Shown in pieces: positions 1 to 9,142 of a stretch of DNA of 64,000 bases. A program made the position numbers and the translations under genes. The stretch comes from an uncultured Winogradskyella sp. (GTDB taxonomy: Bacteria; Bacteroidota; Bacteroidia; Flavobacteriales; Flavobacteriaceae). The DNA lies in the NCBI RefSeq assembly GCF_937958655.1, contig NZ_CALGNH010000038.1, positions 1-64,000 of the forward strand, read 5' to 3'. Within the stretch, counting starts at the first letter, position 1; every line of letters starts with the position of its first letter. The notes under the pieces were generated by a model, which was given only the letters and a program-made list of their open reading frames with translations, had not been told where the DNA came from and made no database searches.

Positions 1-561
1 GCTTCCTAAAGTTGCACTTGTATTTGTACAATCTATAGTTGCATCTGCTCCTGCATTTGCAGTGGGTAAATCATTATCTACAGTCACAACTACATCATCC
101 CCTGTACTTTCACAACCTGTAGCTGTTTCTGTAACGATCAAAGTGTATGTGATGGTGACTGCTGGTGTTGCTACTGGCTGAGCTGCCGTTGCATCATCCA
201 AACCTGTTGTCGGTGTCCATGCATATGTAAAGCCTGCTTGTGCTGCGCTTCCTAAAGTTGCACTTGTATTTGTACAATCTATAGTTGCATCTGCTCCTGC
301 ATTTGCAGTGGGTAAATCATTATCTACAGTCACAACTACATCATCTCCTGTACTTTCACAGCCTGTAGCTGTTTCTGTAACTACTAAAGTGTATGTGGTG
401 GTGACTGTTGGTGTTGCTACTGGCTGAGCTGCCGTTGCATCATCTAAACCTGTTGTTGGTGTCCATGCGTATGTAAAGCCTGCTTGTGCTGCGCTTCCTA
501 AAGTTGCACTTGTATTTGTACAATCTATAGTTGCATCTGCTCCTGCATTTGCAGTGGGTAA
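1..561 (-). repeat. Tandem 246-bp (82-residue) repeats inside the adhesin gene
   Basis: The phrase gcttcctaaagttgcacttg recurs at 1, 247 and 493, an exact 246-bp period. In gene direction, unit 1 is 561-316, unit 2 is 315-70 and unit 3 (cut by the edge) is 69-1. Units 1 and 2 differ at about ten positions, and the 69 bases available for three units are identical. Each unit starts LPTANAGAD and has two cysteines (in TIDC and TGCES), resembling PKD/Ig-like surface repeats. The array continues past the window. Confidence 0.95.
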
Positions 562-3075
562 CGCATTTACTACTAACGTAATACTATCTTCTTCTGGGCA
601 AGAATTATTAGCTGTGGTTACTTCAACAGTATAATCACCTGCATCTGCCGCTTCAGCTCCCGTAATGGTTAAAGTATTTGCCGTTGATAAAGTCGTTGCT
701 GGCGTTGTGTTTTTATACCATCTGTAAATAAAATCTGAAGCCACTAGTGGCGTTGTTGTATCATCAGTTGTTGCACCAGTTTCTCCAAAATCTGTAACCC
801 TTATTCCTGTTGCTGTTGCCGTTAATGTAATATCGGTATCTACACAAACTTCAGCTGGATCTGGTGTAATTACTACTGTCGATATAACATCGCTTGCTGT
901 TACTGCTACTGTTGTTCCTTGTGGACTATTTGCTATTGATGGCACTCCATCAGTTCCTATACCACTAATGAGCCTGCCATTTCCATCAACGTTTGAAGCC
1001 ACAAAAGGACCGGATCCTTCAATAGCATCTGGACAACCATCGTTATCACTGTCATTATCTAAGTGATCCGCTAGACCATCTCCATCTGTATCTCTTGTCG
1101 TTGTGCTTGAAGGGTTGTCGAAATTTGTAGCACAATCAAACTCAATATTATGTTGTCTACCTGAAGAAGAAGCTCCTGCTTCTCGGGCAATAACTCCCAA
1201 ACGAATGACATAAGATGATTTATTTGCGTGTTCCGTTGCATAATTAACTTGTGGAAAGTTATTTGTAACGTTAGGATATTCAATATTTCCTGCTGTTCCT
1301 ACCACAAAATCATCAACGGTTTGTATTGTTATTTCTGTTGGGTTATCAACAAAATAACCAACTGGTAGCTGCGACCAATTCTGCTCGCCAAAAGTACTAT
1401 TACCATCAACATCATTAAAATTAACAAAGAACTGAGGTATAATGACGTCATTAACACCTGCTAATCCTCCCGTTGTTACAAAATTAAACCTAAACTCCGT
1501 ATAAGCTTGGTCACCTACATTTGCCAAATTAAAAGCAGATTGAGGTTGAAAAGAGTTAGGGTTAGATCCATTATCATCTAAAACAGGTAATGAAGTTCCA
1601 TTTAACTCTACTATTGTTACAAGTGCATCAATACCTGGAGAAACGTTAGGAAATCTGAATGTTTCGCCTTGCAAAAAAGTGGCTACATTTCCGTCTCCTC
1701 CTGGTTCTTCGGTAAATGCATTATTAAAATTCAATACTGTATTAGAACCACATGCTGGTGGTGTTCCAGCTGTTGTTACAACGCCTTCATTTATATCTAA
1801 TATACCATCGTTATCATCGTCATCATCACAACCATCTGGAACTAAATCTCCATCGGCATTGGCATTATCGTCTGAACCTGGGCATATATCATTTGCATCA
1901 ACAACACCATCATTATCAGAATCACATTGTCCATTAGAATCTGAAAGTGCATCATCTGCTGAGCCACCAATTGTCTGCCCATTATTAGCATCAACATTAT
2001 TTGGGATACCTGTAGTTGCATCTACAGTACCATCTAATTGACCGTTTGCCAATACATTAGTTGCTAAAATATTGTCTCCACCTTCTAATGCGTCTGGACA
2101 GCCATCGTTGTCTGTATCAACATCTAAATGATCTGGAATGTTGTCACCATCGGTATCTCTGTTAGCAAATAAAACTGGTGGTATATTCCATGTATCTAAA
2201 GGTAAGCATGGCAACAAAGACATAGAATGATTAGAAAGATCTGAGCCAAGTGATCCAAATCTAAAACTAACAGAGGTTACACTTCTAAATATTCCGGATA
2301 CGTGATACTGTGTTTGACCTATATCAATACCTCCAAAAACCGAACCATCAGATTGATAACCTACGCTAAATCCTGCTGATATAGCTGTACCCGAATACAG
2401 TAATTCATTTGTAGGATTATCAACAACAACATCTGAGTCTAACCCATCACCGTAAACTACAAACTCATTAACATCATTATCTATGGTTGTAAGAATATAA
2501 TCCTCTAGAGGAGCTGGCGTTTGTGTTGTATTGGCAGTTCCGGCAACTATAAAGTCGATTCTAAATTCTGTAAAACTATTTGGGCTGGCATGATCAATCT
2601 GTGGCTGAAAATTTTCATCCTCACCAAAACCATCTTCATCTAAAACTTGAATAGAATTATCGTTTGAAAAAACAATTGTTATGATAGCATCCACCCCATT
2701 ATAAACACCTGTATATAAAAAAGCGTCACCGACTTGTGGATTAAACACATTAGACCCTTGGAAATTATTTGGACCTTGTGCCGATCCAAATGCAGGAGCT
2801 GGCGCTTGTGTACAATCGAATGGATCGCGTTCATCAGCATCTAAAATACCATCATTATCATCGTCTAAATCACAAACATCACTAACTCCGTCACTGTCTG
2901 TGTCAATATTACCTGATGCTACTGGATCACAAGGATCAACTGCTTGTCCATAACTCACAATAGCTATTGAAAGCATAAAAAACAACATTAATAAGCGTTT
3001 ACTAACACTTGTAAAAGTTGTTAATCTTAAAAAATAATCATTTTTTAATACAGAAGGAATGGTTGTTTTTCCCAT
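1..3075 (-). CDS. Giant secreted adhesin with TSP3 and tandem Ig-like repeats (partial, C-terminus outside window)
   Basis: An open frame runs from an ATG at 3075 to the window edge, 1025 codons with no stop. A hydrophobic stretch at residues 28-42 ends in SYGQA, a plausible signal peptidase I site. Acidic thrombospondin type 3-like motifs (DxDxDGxxD) occur at about residues 57-82, 305-330, 355-400 and 665-690; these usually bind calcium. Between them lie two related regions of about 200 residues with shared phrases such as 'TEFR' and 'F-QPQ'. Towards the edge comes an Ig-like segment and then 82-residue tandem repeats. In Bacteroidetes this layout is typical of T9SS-exported surface adhesins, but the C-terminal sorting domain would lie outside the window, so T9SS export is inference. 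Confidence 0.85.
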   Translation of the reverse strand, partial: MGKTTIPSVLKNDYFLRLTTFTSVSKRLLMLFFMLSIAIVSYGQAVDPCDPVASGNIDTDSDGVSDVCDLDDDNDGILDADERDPFDCTQAPAPAFGSAQGPNNFQGSNVFNPQVGDAFLYTGVYNGVDAIITIVFSNDNSIQVLDEDGFGEDENFQPQIDHASPNSFTEFRIDFIVAGTANTTQTPAPLEDYILTTIDNDVNEFVVYGDGLDSDVVVDNPTNELLYSGTAISAGFSVGYQSDGSVFGGIDIGQTQYHVSGIFRSVTSVSFRFGSLGSDLSNHSMSLLPCLPLDTWNIPPVLFANRDTDGDNIPDHLDVDTDNDGCPDALEGGDNILATNVLANGQLDGTVDATTGIPNNVDANNGQTIGGSADDALSDSNGQCDSDNDGVVDANDICPGSDDNANADGDLVPDGCDDDDDNDGILDINEGVVTTAGTPPACGSNTVLNFNNAFTEEPGGDGNVATFLQGETFRFPNVSPGIDALVTIVELNGTSLPVLDDNGSNPNSFQPQSAFNLANVGDQAYTEFRFNFVTTGGLAGVNDVIIPQFFVNFNDVDGNSTFGEQNWSQLPVGYFVDNPTEITIQTVDDFVVGTAGNIEYPNVTNNFPQVNYATEHANKSSYVIRLGVIAREAGASSSGRQHNIEFDCATNFDNPSSTTTRDTDGDGLADHLDNDSDNDGCPDAIEGSGPFVASNVDGNGRLISGIGTDGVPSIANSPQGTTVAVTASDVISTVVITPDPAEVCVDTDITLTATATGIRVTDFGETGATTDDTTTPLVASDFIYRWYKNTTPATTLSTANTLTITGAEAADAGDYTVEVTTANNSCPEEDSITLVVNALPTANAGADATIDCTNTSATLGSAAQAGFTYAWTPTTGLDDATAAQPVATPTVTTTYTLVVTETATGCESTGDDVVVTVDNDLPTANAGADATIDCTNTSATLGSAAQAGFTYAWTPTTGLDDATAAQPVATPAVTITYTLIVTETATGCESTGDDVVVTVDNDLPTANAGADATIDCTNTSATLGS

Positions 3076-3667
3076 AAATACAGTATATTAAATTTAGTTT
3101 TTGAATGCACTAAATGCATTAACTATTGTTGTTTATTGGTGGCAACATTTAATAATACTGATAAACAGAACAAACCTGTAGGTTTATCTAAAAGATTCTT
3201 AAGACCCCTTATTTGATTAAATGCACCATCACTACGATTGCATAGAATCAATTAGAATTACACCTAAACTATATTATTAATGAAAGGTTCTAAAAATCCC
3301 TTTTACCTATTAAAACTTCACCCTAAAAAGACAATGACCATGTCTGCTATAAGCTTTAATGTTTTTTAAGAACCTGACATTAATAATAAAAACAGTGTAA
3401 TATTTTTTAATTGAGTTGATTAGCAAATTCAAAATCAAAAGTAGCATTTCACTCTATTCTTAAATTTTAATAATTATTTGGTAAATCATTTTATCGTTGA
3501 AAAGTATATTTATTCGTTTAAGTGTATTTTTTGTGACGATATTCTTCTTTTTAGCTCATTTTTGCAAAAAATCTATGGCTATAGTCTAAGATCTTAAATT
3601 CTATTTAAAAAAGTATCGTATTCAACTTTGTTTTTTATCTTGCATGTAATTAATTCCCCTTAAATAT
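3076..3667. other. 592-bp AT-rich intergenic region between divergent genes
   Basis: No ORF or RNA gene was recognised here. The region separates the minus-strand adhesin (start 3075) from the plus-strand GTPase operon (start 3668), so it should hold both promoters. A perfect 6-bp inverted repeat, AATGCA-ctaaa-TGCATT, lies at 3104-3120, 29 bases upstream of the adhesin start, and could be an operator. No convincing TTTG/TAnnTTTG pair was found for either gene. Confidence 0.6.
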
Positions 3668-4021
3668 ATGAAAACAAAAATTAACGGAGCCCAAAAGCCA
3701 GTTACTAAAGACGATGAGTCCTCTAAATTTGAGGCTATTAAGGAAATCTTGTTTGGAGAAAATATTAAAACTTATAACCATGAGTTTGAATCTGTAAAGA
3801 AAGATATCCTAAACCAAAGACAAGAAATTTTAGATTTAATAGCAGATACTCAAAAAGAAATTGATAGTGCTATTGACAATTTATCTACAGATCTAAATAT
3901 AAGAATCACAGAATTACAAGACCAACTGAATAATAATATAGACGAGCTGGAGGCTAAAAAGGTAAGTAAAGCAACCTTAAGCGACTTATTTATTAAGTTA
4001 GGTACTGCGCTAAACTCATAG
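3668..4021 (+). CDS. Coiled-coil protein of unknown function, first gene of the GTPase operon
   Basis: 117 residues, charged, with no signal peptide or membrane segment. Residues about 35-100 are rich in E, K, Q, D and L/I in heptad-like spacing, predicting a coiled coil. I recognise no enzymatic motif. It lies 5 bases upstream of the next coiled-coil gene and is probably co-transcribed with it, the GTPase and the kinase, so it may be a structural partner of the second protein. Function unknown. Confidence 0.75.
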   Translation: MKTKINGAQKPVTKDDESSKFEAIKEILFGENIKTYNHEFESVKKDILNQRQEILDLIADTQKEIDSAIDNLSTDLNIRITELQDQLNNNIDELEAKKVSKATLSDLFIKLGTALNS

Positions 4022-4026
4022 TTCTT

Positions 4027-4833
4027 TTGCAATCTCAAGATTATAAAATAGAGGAACTACAACGCCTTCTTCTTCAAAAAGAACGTGATGATATTAATGC
4101 GTTAAAAAAAGAACTTGAAGCGCTACTGTACATTATTGATAACGAGAAACAACTAGAAAAAAAAGTAGCTCCGATTATAAGTAAGCATTTAAATGCGTAC
4201 ACCAAAGAAATGCCTTCCACTCTGGGGCCTACCATTACCAAAACACTTAAAACAGAAATTGAAAATTCCAAAGACAGCATTATCGATGTTTTATATCCGA
4301 TAATTGGTAAACTTATAAAACGTTACATACAACAAGAATTTTTAAAGCTTTCTGAAAAAATAAACCAACAAGTTAGTCGACGCTTATCTATTAAAGGTAT
4401 AACACGCAAGTTAAAAGCCTTTGTTATTGGCGTAAAAGAGGAAGACATAATTATTACTAGTTTGTCTGAAACTAAAATTCAAGAAATTTTTGTAATTGAA
4501 AAATTCTCTGGCATCCTTAAAGGCAGTTTCTCTAAATCTAAAACCATAGACAAAGAGAGCTTGTCTGCAATGCTAACTGCCATTAAAGCCTTTGCAGAGG
4601 ATGCTTTAAAAAACGGTACAGATCAATTAGAAGTCATTGAATATGGCTCTGATAAAATTTACATTCAAAATTTCGGAACCTATTATGTAGCCGTGGTTTT
4701 GTATGGTGTTTTAGACACTAATTATAAAGAAATTTTAGAAAGACAACTTTTTTCATTCTCAAAAAAATATTACCGCGACTCATCTTCTAATAGTGAAATA
4801 TCCAAAGGCTTAGATAAAATATTCAACACTTGA
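4027..4833 (+). CDS. Coiled-coil protein with roadblock/longin-like C-terminal domain, putative GTPase partner
   Basis: 268 residues, read from a TTG at 4027; no in-frame ATG is available upstream after the previous stop. Residues 1-60 are coiled coil. Residues about 60-130 form an amphipathic helical region. Residues about 150-255 read as strand-strand (IQEIFVIEKFSGIL), helix (ESLSAMLTAIKAFAEDAL), strands (LEVIEYG, IYIQNFG, YYVAVVLYG), helix (NYKEILERQL). That order resembles Roadblock/LC7 (MglB-type) folds and the domain before OmpA modules in some bacterial proteins encoded next to small GTPases. There is no OmpA domain and no signal peptide. The stop overlaps the GTPase start (TTGA). The partner role is inferred from fold pattern and context. 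Confidence 0.65.
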   Translation: MQSQDYKIEELQRLLLQKERDDINALKKELEALLYIIDNEKQLEKKVAPIISKHLNAYTKEMPSTLGPTITKTLKTEIENSKDSIIDVLYPIIGKLIKRYIQQEFLKLSEKINQQVSRRLSIKGITRKLKAFVIGVKEEDIIITSLSETKIQEIFVIEKFSGILKGSFSKSKTIDKESLSAMLTAIKAFAEDALKNGTDQLEVIEYGSDKIYIQNFGTYYVAVVLYGVLDTNYKEILERQLFSFSKKYYRDSSSNSEISKGLDKIFNT

Positions 4834-5321
4834 AAGTATCAAAAAAAATAGTATTATTAGGACATTATGGAGTTGGTAAAACCTCTATAATAAGGCAATT
4901 TGTGACCAATGAATTTTCTACTAATTACCAAGTTACAATTGGTGTACATATTTTAAAAAAAGAGTTACATATTAAACATAAAGATATCTCCTTAATTTTA
5001 TGGGATATTGAAGGCACTAATGATCTTGAATTAATTAGATCTGCCTACCTATTAGGTTCTCATGCTTTCATTTTCGCTTATGATCTGTGCAGACCAAACA
5101 CCTATAATCAATTATTAAAGCAAATTGAAAGCCTTAAGCAAAAATACCCTAAAACAATATGTAAGGTTGTTGGTAATAAGTTAGATTTAATTGATACTGT
5201 AGATACCACCTCTATAGACTATAAAACAATTTTAGAACATACAGATTACCTAACCAGTGCAAAAACAGGTGAAAATATTGAACGGTTATTTAATGATTTA
5301 GCAACAAATTTGGTACTATGA
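4830..5321 (+). CDS. Ras/Rab-like small GTPase
   Basis: 163 residues from a TTG overlapping the previous stop. All five G motifs are visible: P-loop GHYGVGKTS (11-19), switch I Thr (T36 in QVTIG), DxxG in WDIEG (59-62), NKLD (116-119) and SAK (143-145). The residue equivalent to the catalytic Gln of Ras (after WDTAG) is Thr63, which predicts slow intrinsic hydrolysis and dependence on a partner. There is no C-terminal lipidation cysteine, so it is probably cytoplasmic. The next gene overlaps by four bases (ATGA). The GTPase call is certain; the process it controls is unknown. Confidence 0.92.
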   Translation: MKVSKKIVLLGHYGVGKTSIIRQFVTNEFSTNYQVTIGVHILKKELHIKHKDISLILWDIEGTNDLELIRSAYLLGSHAFIFAYDLCRPNTYNQLLKQIESLKQKYPKTICKVVGNKLDLIDTVDTTSIDYKTILEHTDYLTSAKTGENIERLFNDLATNLVL

Positions 5322-6808
5322 GTACATTGTCTTCATTAAGAGCATCATATATTAAAAAAAATACTCAATTTATACTTGTTGATGTAAATGGGGAGATCTT
5401 AGACAGTGATGATATTCTGTTTAAGTGTGAAACAGGTTGCAATATCGAAGAATTACATCCCATTTTTATTGGCTTAATAGATAGAGAACATATAGACGAT
5501 CAAAACATTTCGTGCGTACATCTAAAGATTAATAAAACAGAGCTTATTTGCGATATACTATTAAAAAAAAGTGAGACAGGTTTTGTAATTATTGTAACGG
5601 ATTTTTCAATACACTACAATTCTTTTCAAAGCCTTGCACAATCTCGTAATGAAACAGCAATAACCTCAGAGCTAATATATCTAAAAAACAATGAACTTAA
5701 TGAAATCCGCGAGTTTAAAAACAAATTTCTAGAAAATTTCAATCATCAATTAGTATCACCCGTATTAAGTATATTAACATTTTCTGATGCTTTAACAAAA
5801 ACAAAACTAACATCAGAACAGAAAAGTTACAGTTCTATCATTGCTACATCGGCAGATATGATTAAAAATATGATAAATGATACTTTTGATATTGCAAAAA
5901 TTGAAACTGGTAATTTAGAAATAATACAAAAGCGATTTAGTTTAAAAAAACTGATGAAAGACATTGTAAAAAGCTATGAAAAAAAATCTAAATTAAAACA
6001 TTTGGCAATTAACTCTTACTATGTAGATAGTATGCCAGACTATATAGTAAGTGATAAATTAAGGATTGGTCAGATAATAAACAATCTTTTAGATAATGCT
6101 ATAAAATATACCAACTCGGGTGAAATAATAATTAAAACAGAGCCCGTCTACAAAAGGGCTCGTAAACTCACATTTACGATTAAAATAATAGATACTGGTA
6201 TTGGAATTGATACGCAGCACCAAGACAGTATTTTTGATCGATTTACCAGAATAAAAACAAATTCAAATATACAAGGTAATGGTCTTGGCTTAGCAATAGC
6301 AAAAGATCTTGCTAAACTCTTAAATGGGGAAATAGAATTTAAAAGTGAGTTAGGTGTTGGCTCAGAATTTACATTTACCCTCCGAACCACCACACCTCTA
6401 AAATCACCGAATAAGGCTAAAATTATACACAAAACAACAGAAAACACTAAAAAAACGGAAATACTACTCATTGATAATAATACCATAAGCCAATTAAATA
6501 TTCTAAAAATTTTGGCGAACACAAAGGCATTTTTTGTAGATATTGTATCCAATGCAAAAGAGGCAGAAAAATCTTATTCCAAGAAACATTATGATTTAAT
6601 ACTCATAAATTATAAGCTTGATACCATTAATGGCTTAGAGCTAAGTAAAGTCCTTAATAAGGATAAAACTACAAATATTCTTTTACTAACAAGCCTTAAA
6701 ATTAAGGAGAGTGTATTAAAACAGTATTCACCTTATATAAATTATGTTTTGCAAAAGCCGTTTGATCCACAAACACTTATTGACAGCATAGAAATGTGCA
6801 TAAAATAA
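5318..6808 (+). CDS. Hybrid histidine kinase with degenerate C-terminal receiver
   Basis: 496 residues, no membrane segment, probably cytosolic. Residues 15-100 resemble a PAS-type sensor fold. HisKA follows with the H box NFNHQLVSP (His143), then HATPase_c with N box NNLLDNAIKY (Asn260), DTGIGI (292-297) and GNGLGLAIA (320-328). The C-terminal receiver (381-496) lacks the phospho-acceptor: the usual 'DLILMD' reads DLILIN, with Asn431. One acid of the metal-binding pair is lost (LLIDNN), while Thr458 and Lys480 are kept. In the H box the Glu after His is Gln and the Thr is Ser. The receiver is therefore probably a binding domain rather than a phosphorylated one. Translationally coupled to the GTPase gene. 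Confidence 0.9.
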   Translation: MSTLSSLRASYIKKNTQFILVDVNGEILDSDDILFKCETGCNIEELHPIFIGLIDREHIDDQNISCVHLKINKTELICDILLKKSETGFVIIVTDFSIHYNSFQSLAQSRNETAITSELIYLKNNELNEIREFKNKFLENFNHQLVSPVLSILTFSDALTKTKLTSEQKSYSSIIATSADMIKNMINDTFDIAKIETGNLEIIQKRFSLKKLMKDIVKSYEKKSKLKHLAINSYYVDSMPDYIVSDKLRIGQIINNLLDNAIKYTNSGEIIIKTEPVYKRARKLTFTIKIIDTGIGIDTQHQDSIFDRFTRIKTNSNIQGNGLGLAIAKDLAKLLNGEIEFKSELGVGSEFTFTLRTTTPLKSPNKAKIIHKTTENTKKTEILLIDNNTISQLNILKILANTKAFFVDIVSNAKEAEKSYSKKHYDLILINYKLDTINGLELSKVLNKDKTTNILLLTSLKIKESVLKQYSPYINYVLQKPFDPQTLIDSIEMCIK

Positions 6809-6836
6809 CTATTTTTACGCCCTTTATTAATTACTT

Positions 6837-8426
6837 ATGAGTTTTACAGAAGAAATACAAAGACGAAGAACCTTTGGCATTATTTCCCACCCAGATGCAG
6901 GAAAAACTACCCTTACAGAAAAATTATTACTATTTGGTGGTGCAATACAAGAGGCAGGAGCAGTAAAGAGTAATAAAATAAAAAAAGGAGCTACCAGTGA
7001 TTTTATGGAGATAGAACGTCAACGTGGTATTTCTGTTGCCACTTCCGTCTTAGCGTTTGAATACAATGGCATAAAAATTAATATCCTAGATACACCTGGC
7101 CATAAAGATTTTGCAGAAGACACCTTTAGAACACTTACCGCTGTAGACAGCGTAATTGTAGTGATAGACGTAGCAAAGGGTGTTGAGGAGCAAACTGAGA
7201 AATTAGTAGAAGTTTGTAGAATGCGTAATATCCCTATGATTGTTTTTATTAATAAGTTAGATCGTGAGGGAAAAGATGCTTTTGATCTATTAGATGAAGT
7301 TGAACAAAAATTAGGGCTCAAAGTTACTCCTTTAAGTTTTCCTATAGGCATGGGCTATGATTTTAAGGGTATCTATAATATTTGGGAGAAGAACGTAAAT
7401 CTTTTTAAAGGAGAAAGTAAACAACATATTAATGACACTGTAGAAATTACTGATTTAAATGCACCAGAACTCAACATTTTAGTTGGAGAAAGCTCTGCAC
7501 AAACCTTAAGAGATGAGATAGAATTAGTGGACGGTATTTATCCGAAGTTTGAAAAAGAGTCTTATCTAAATGGCGATTTACAACCTGTATTTTTTGGCTC
7601 TGCATTAAATAATTTTGGTGTAAGAGAACTGTTAGATTGTTTTATAGAAATTGCCCCTAAACCAAGACCAAAACACAGCGAAGAACGATTAGTTAAACCA
7701 GAGGAAAATAAATTCACTGGTTTTGTCTTTAAAATACATGCCAACATGGATCCTAATCACAGAAATCGCTTAGCATTTGTTAAGATCGTATCTGGTGAAT
7801 TTAAGAGAAATACACCCTATTTACATGTAAGACACAACAAAAAACTAAAGTTTTCTAGTCCTAATGCCTTTTTTGCTGAAAAGAAAGAAATTGTAGACAT
7901 CTCCTATCCTGGCGACATAGTAGGTTTACAAGATACAGGTAATTTTAAAATTGGTGATACCTTAACAGAAGGTGAAATAATTAACTACAAAGGGATTCCA
8001 AGTTTTTCACCTGAGCATTTTAGATATATCAACAATGCAGACCCTATGAAGGCTAAGCAACTTTATAAAGGAATAGATCAGCTTATGGATGAAGGTGTTG
8101 CGCAATTATTCACTTTAGATCTTAACGGACGTAAAGTTATTGGTACCGTTGGTGCACTGCAGTATGAAGTTATACAATACCGATTAGAACATGAATATGG
8201 AGCAAAATGCACGTATGAAAACCTTAATGTTCATAAAGCATGCTGGGTAGAAACCGAAAACGAAAAGAGTGAAGAATTTAAAGAGTTTCTTAGAGTAAAA
8301 CAGCGTTATCTTGCAAAGGATAAACAAGATCAGCTCGTTTTTCTTGCAGATTCTATGTTTTCTTTACAAATGACACAACAGAAGTATCCTAGTATTAAGT
8401 TTCACATGACTTCAGAGTATAAATAA
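6837..8426 (+). CDS. prfC: Peptide chain release factor 3 (RF3)
   Basis: 529 residues, the usual RF3 length. This translational GTPase removes RF1/RF2 from the ribosome after peptide release. The G1 motif SHPDAGKTT is at 17-25, DTPGH at about 84-88 and NKLD at about 138-141. The RF3-specific C-terminal domain is present (MDEGVAQLF, VGALQYEVIQYRLEHEYG). It lies 28 bases after the histidine kinase stop with no hairpin between, so read-through transcription is possible; prfC is nonetheless a housekeeping gene with no evident functional tie to the kinase. Confidence 0.97.
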   Translation: MSFTEEIQRRRTFGIISHPDAGKTTLTEKLLLFGGAIQEAGAVKSNKIKKGATSDFMEIERQRGISVATSVLAFEYNGIKINILDTPGHKDFAEDTFRTLTAVDSVIVVIDVAKGVEEQTEKLVEVCRMRNIPMIVFINKLDREGKDAFDLLDEVEQKLGLKVTPLSFPIGMGYDFKGIYNIWEKNVNLFKGESKQHINDTVEITDLNAPELNILVGESSAQTLRDEIELVDGIYPKFEKESYLNGDLQPVFFGSALNNFGVRELLDCFIEIAPKPRPKHSEERLVKPEENKFTGFVFKIHANMDPNHRNRLAFVKIVSGEFKRNTPYLHVRHNKKLKFSSPNAFFAEKKEIVDISYPGDIVGLQDTGNFKIGDTLTEGEIINYKGIPSFSPEHFRYINNADPMKAKQLYKGIDQLMDEGVAQLFTLDLNGRKVIGTVGALQYEVIQYRLEHEYGAKCTYENLNVHKACWVETENEKSEEFKEFLRVKQRYLAKDKQDQLVFLADSMFSLQMTQQKYPSIKFHMTSEYK

Positions 8427-8479
8427 TATATTGAATGTTTGACTAAACCATTCTGTAAAAATGCATTTTATCGAAGTTA

Positions 8480-8511
8480 TTTGACTTTTATCGATATATT
8501 ATTTATATTTA
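8480..8511 (+). promoter_or_regulatory. Predicted Bacteroidetes promoter for the YjdI-type gene
   Basis: TTTG at 8480-8483 and TATATTTA at 8504-8511 are 20 bases apart, close to the Bacteroidetes primary sigma consensus TTTG-N19-21-TAnnTTTG (last base A instead of G). It lies about 54 bases upstream of the ATG at 8565. Confidence 0.5.
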
Positions 8512-8564
8512 TCATGTAAATCTGAATTCATATTTTAGATTAAACCCAAACTAAACTACTTATT

Positions 8565-8795
8565 ATGGAGACAAGCCCTAATGTTTTCAGTAATGATGCA
8601 ATTACTGTTACCTACGAACCAAGTTATTGCAAAAATGCAAGGATTTGTATTGCACAACTTTCAGAAGTGTTTAGGAATTCTGTAATTCCTTGGATTGATT
8701 TAGACGGTGCCCAAACAGAAGTTATTATAAAACAAATAAATAAATGTCCGTCAGGTGCTTTAAAATATCATCTTAATCAAAAAGATGTTGCTTAA
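8565..8795 (+). CDS. Divergent 4Fe-4S mono-cluster protein, YjdI family
   Basis: 76 residues. It carries the YjdI/Fer4_19 pattern: Tyr-x-x-x-x-Cys with Cys22 and Cys28, then PWIDLDGA, then KCPSGAL with Cys61. These cysteines are expected to hold one iron-sulfur cluster; small proteins of this family are thought to carry electrons, though partners are poorly known. In other genomes the domain often sits beside or is fused to a GNAT acetyltransferase or CDGSH domain; none is adjacent here. It has its own promoter and terminator, so it is monocistronic. Confidence 0.85.
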   Translation: METSPNVFSNDAITVTYEPSYCKNARICIAQLSEVFRNSVIPWIDLDGAQTEVIIKQINKCPSGALKYHLNQKDVA

Positions 8796-8821
8796 CCTCA
8801 TTGATTTTTAATCCATGAAAG

Positions 8822-8858
8822 ATCCTAGTAGTATAAGTCTACTAGGATTTTTTATTTT
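8822..8858 (+). terminator. Rho-independent terminator after the YjdI-type gene
   Basis: A perfect 10-bp stem ATCCTAGTAG / CTACTAGGAT (8822-8831 and 8839-8848) with a 7-base loop is followed by TTTTTATTTT. It lies 27 bases after the stop codon. Confidence 0.9.
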
Positions 8859-9142
8859 CGTCTATTAATCCAAAAAAATGATTTTAAGCATCTTAAATGC
8901 ACAATCTTGAAATTAATTAGTAATCACTAAGCCAAAAAAAGTAAAGCTCTTATATTAAATTAAATCAAACAATTTTCTATTTATTTTATAAATGGAAAAA
9001 TTAGATATAATCTATTTTTTCTATAGATTGATTATAATGATTCTAGAGGAAATTGAAACTGAAGCTGAAGTCGAAAATAGCATCAACATAAGTTTGTTAT
9101 AACATTTCCATTTTTTTACTTTGAAAACCTCACTCACTAAAT
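8859..9142. other. Intergenic region between convergent genes
   Basis: AT-rich spacer between the YjdI-type gene terminator and the 3' end of the DUF3467 gene. The only candidate is a 36-codon plus-strand ORF at 8992-9102 starting MEKLDIIYFF with an acidic tail. It has no recognisable promoter or homologue, so I treat it as unsupported. Confidence 0.5.

Noticed and set aside
1071-2041. Frames of 61-120 codons inside the adhesin region on both strands
   Set aside because: They lie fully inside the 1025-codon adhesin frame. Their Ser/His-rich content only mirrors the Asp/Gly-rich TSP3 repeats in another frame.
8992-9102. 36-codon plus-strand ORF between the YjdI and DUF3467 genes
   Set aside because: It has no promoter, no recognised homolog and unremarkable composition, and an ORF of this size is expected by chance in AT-rich DNA.
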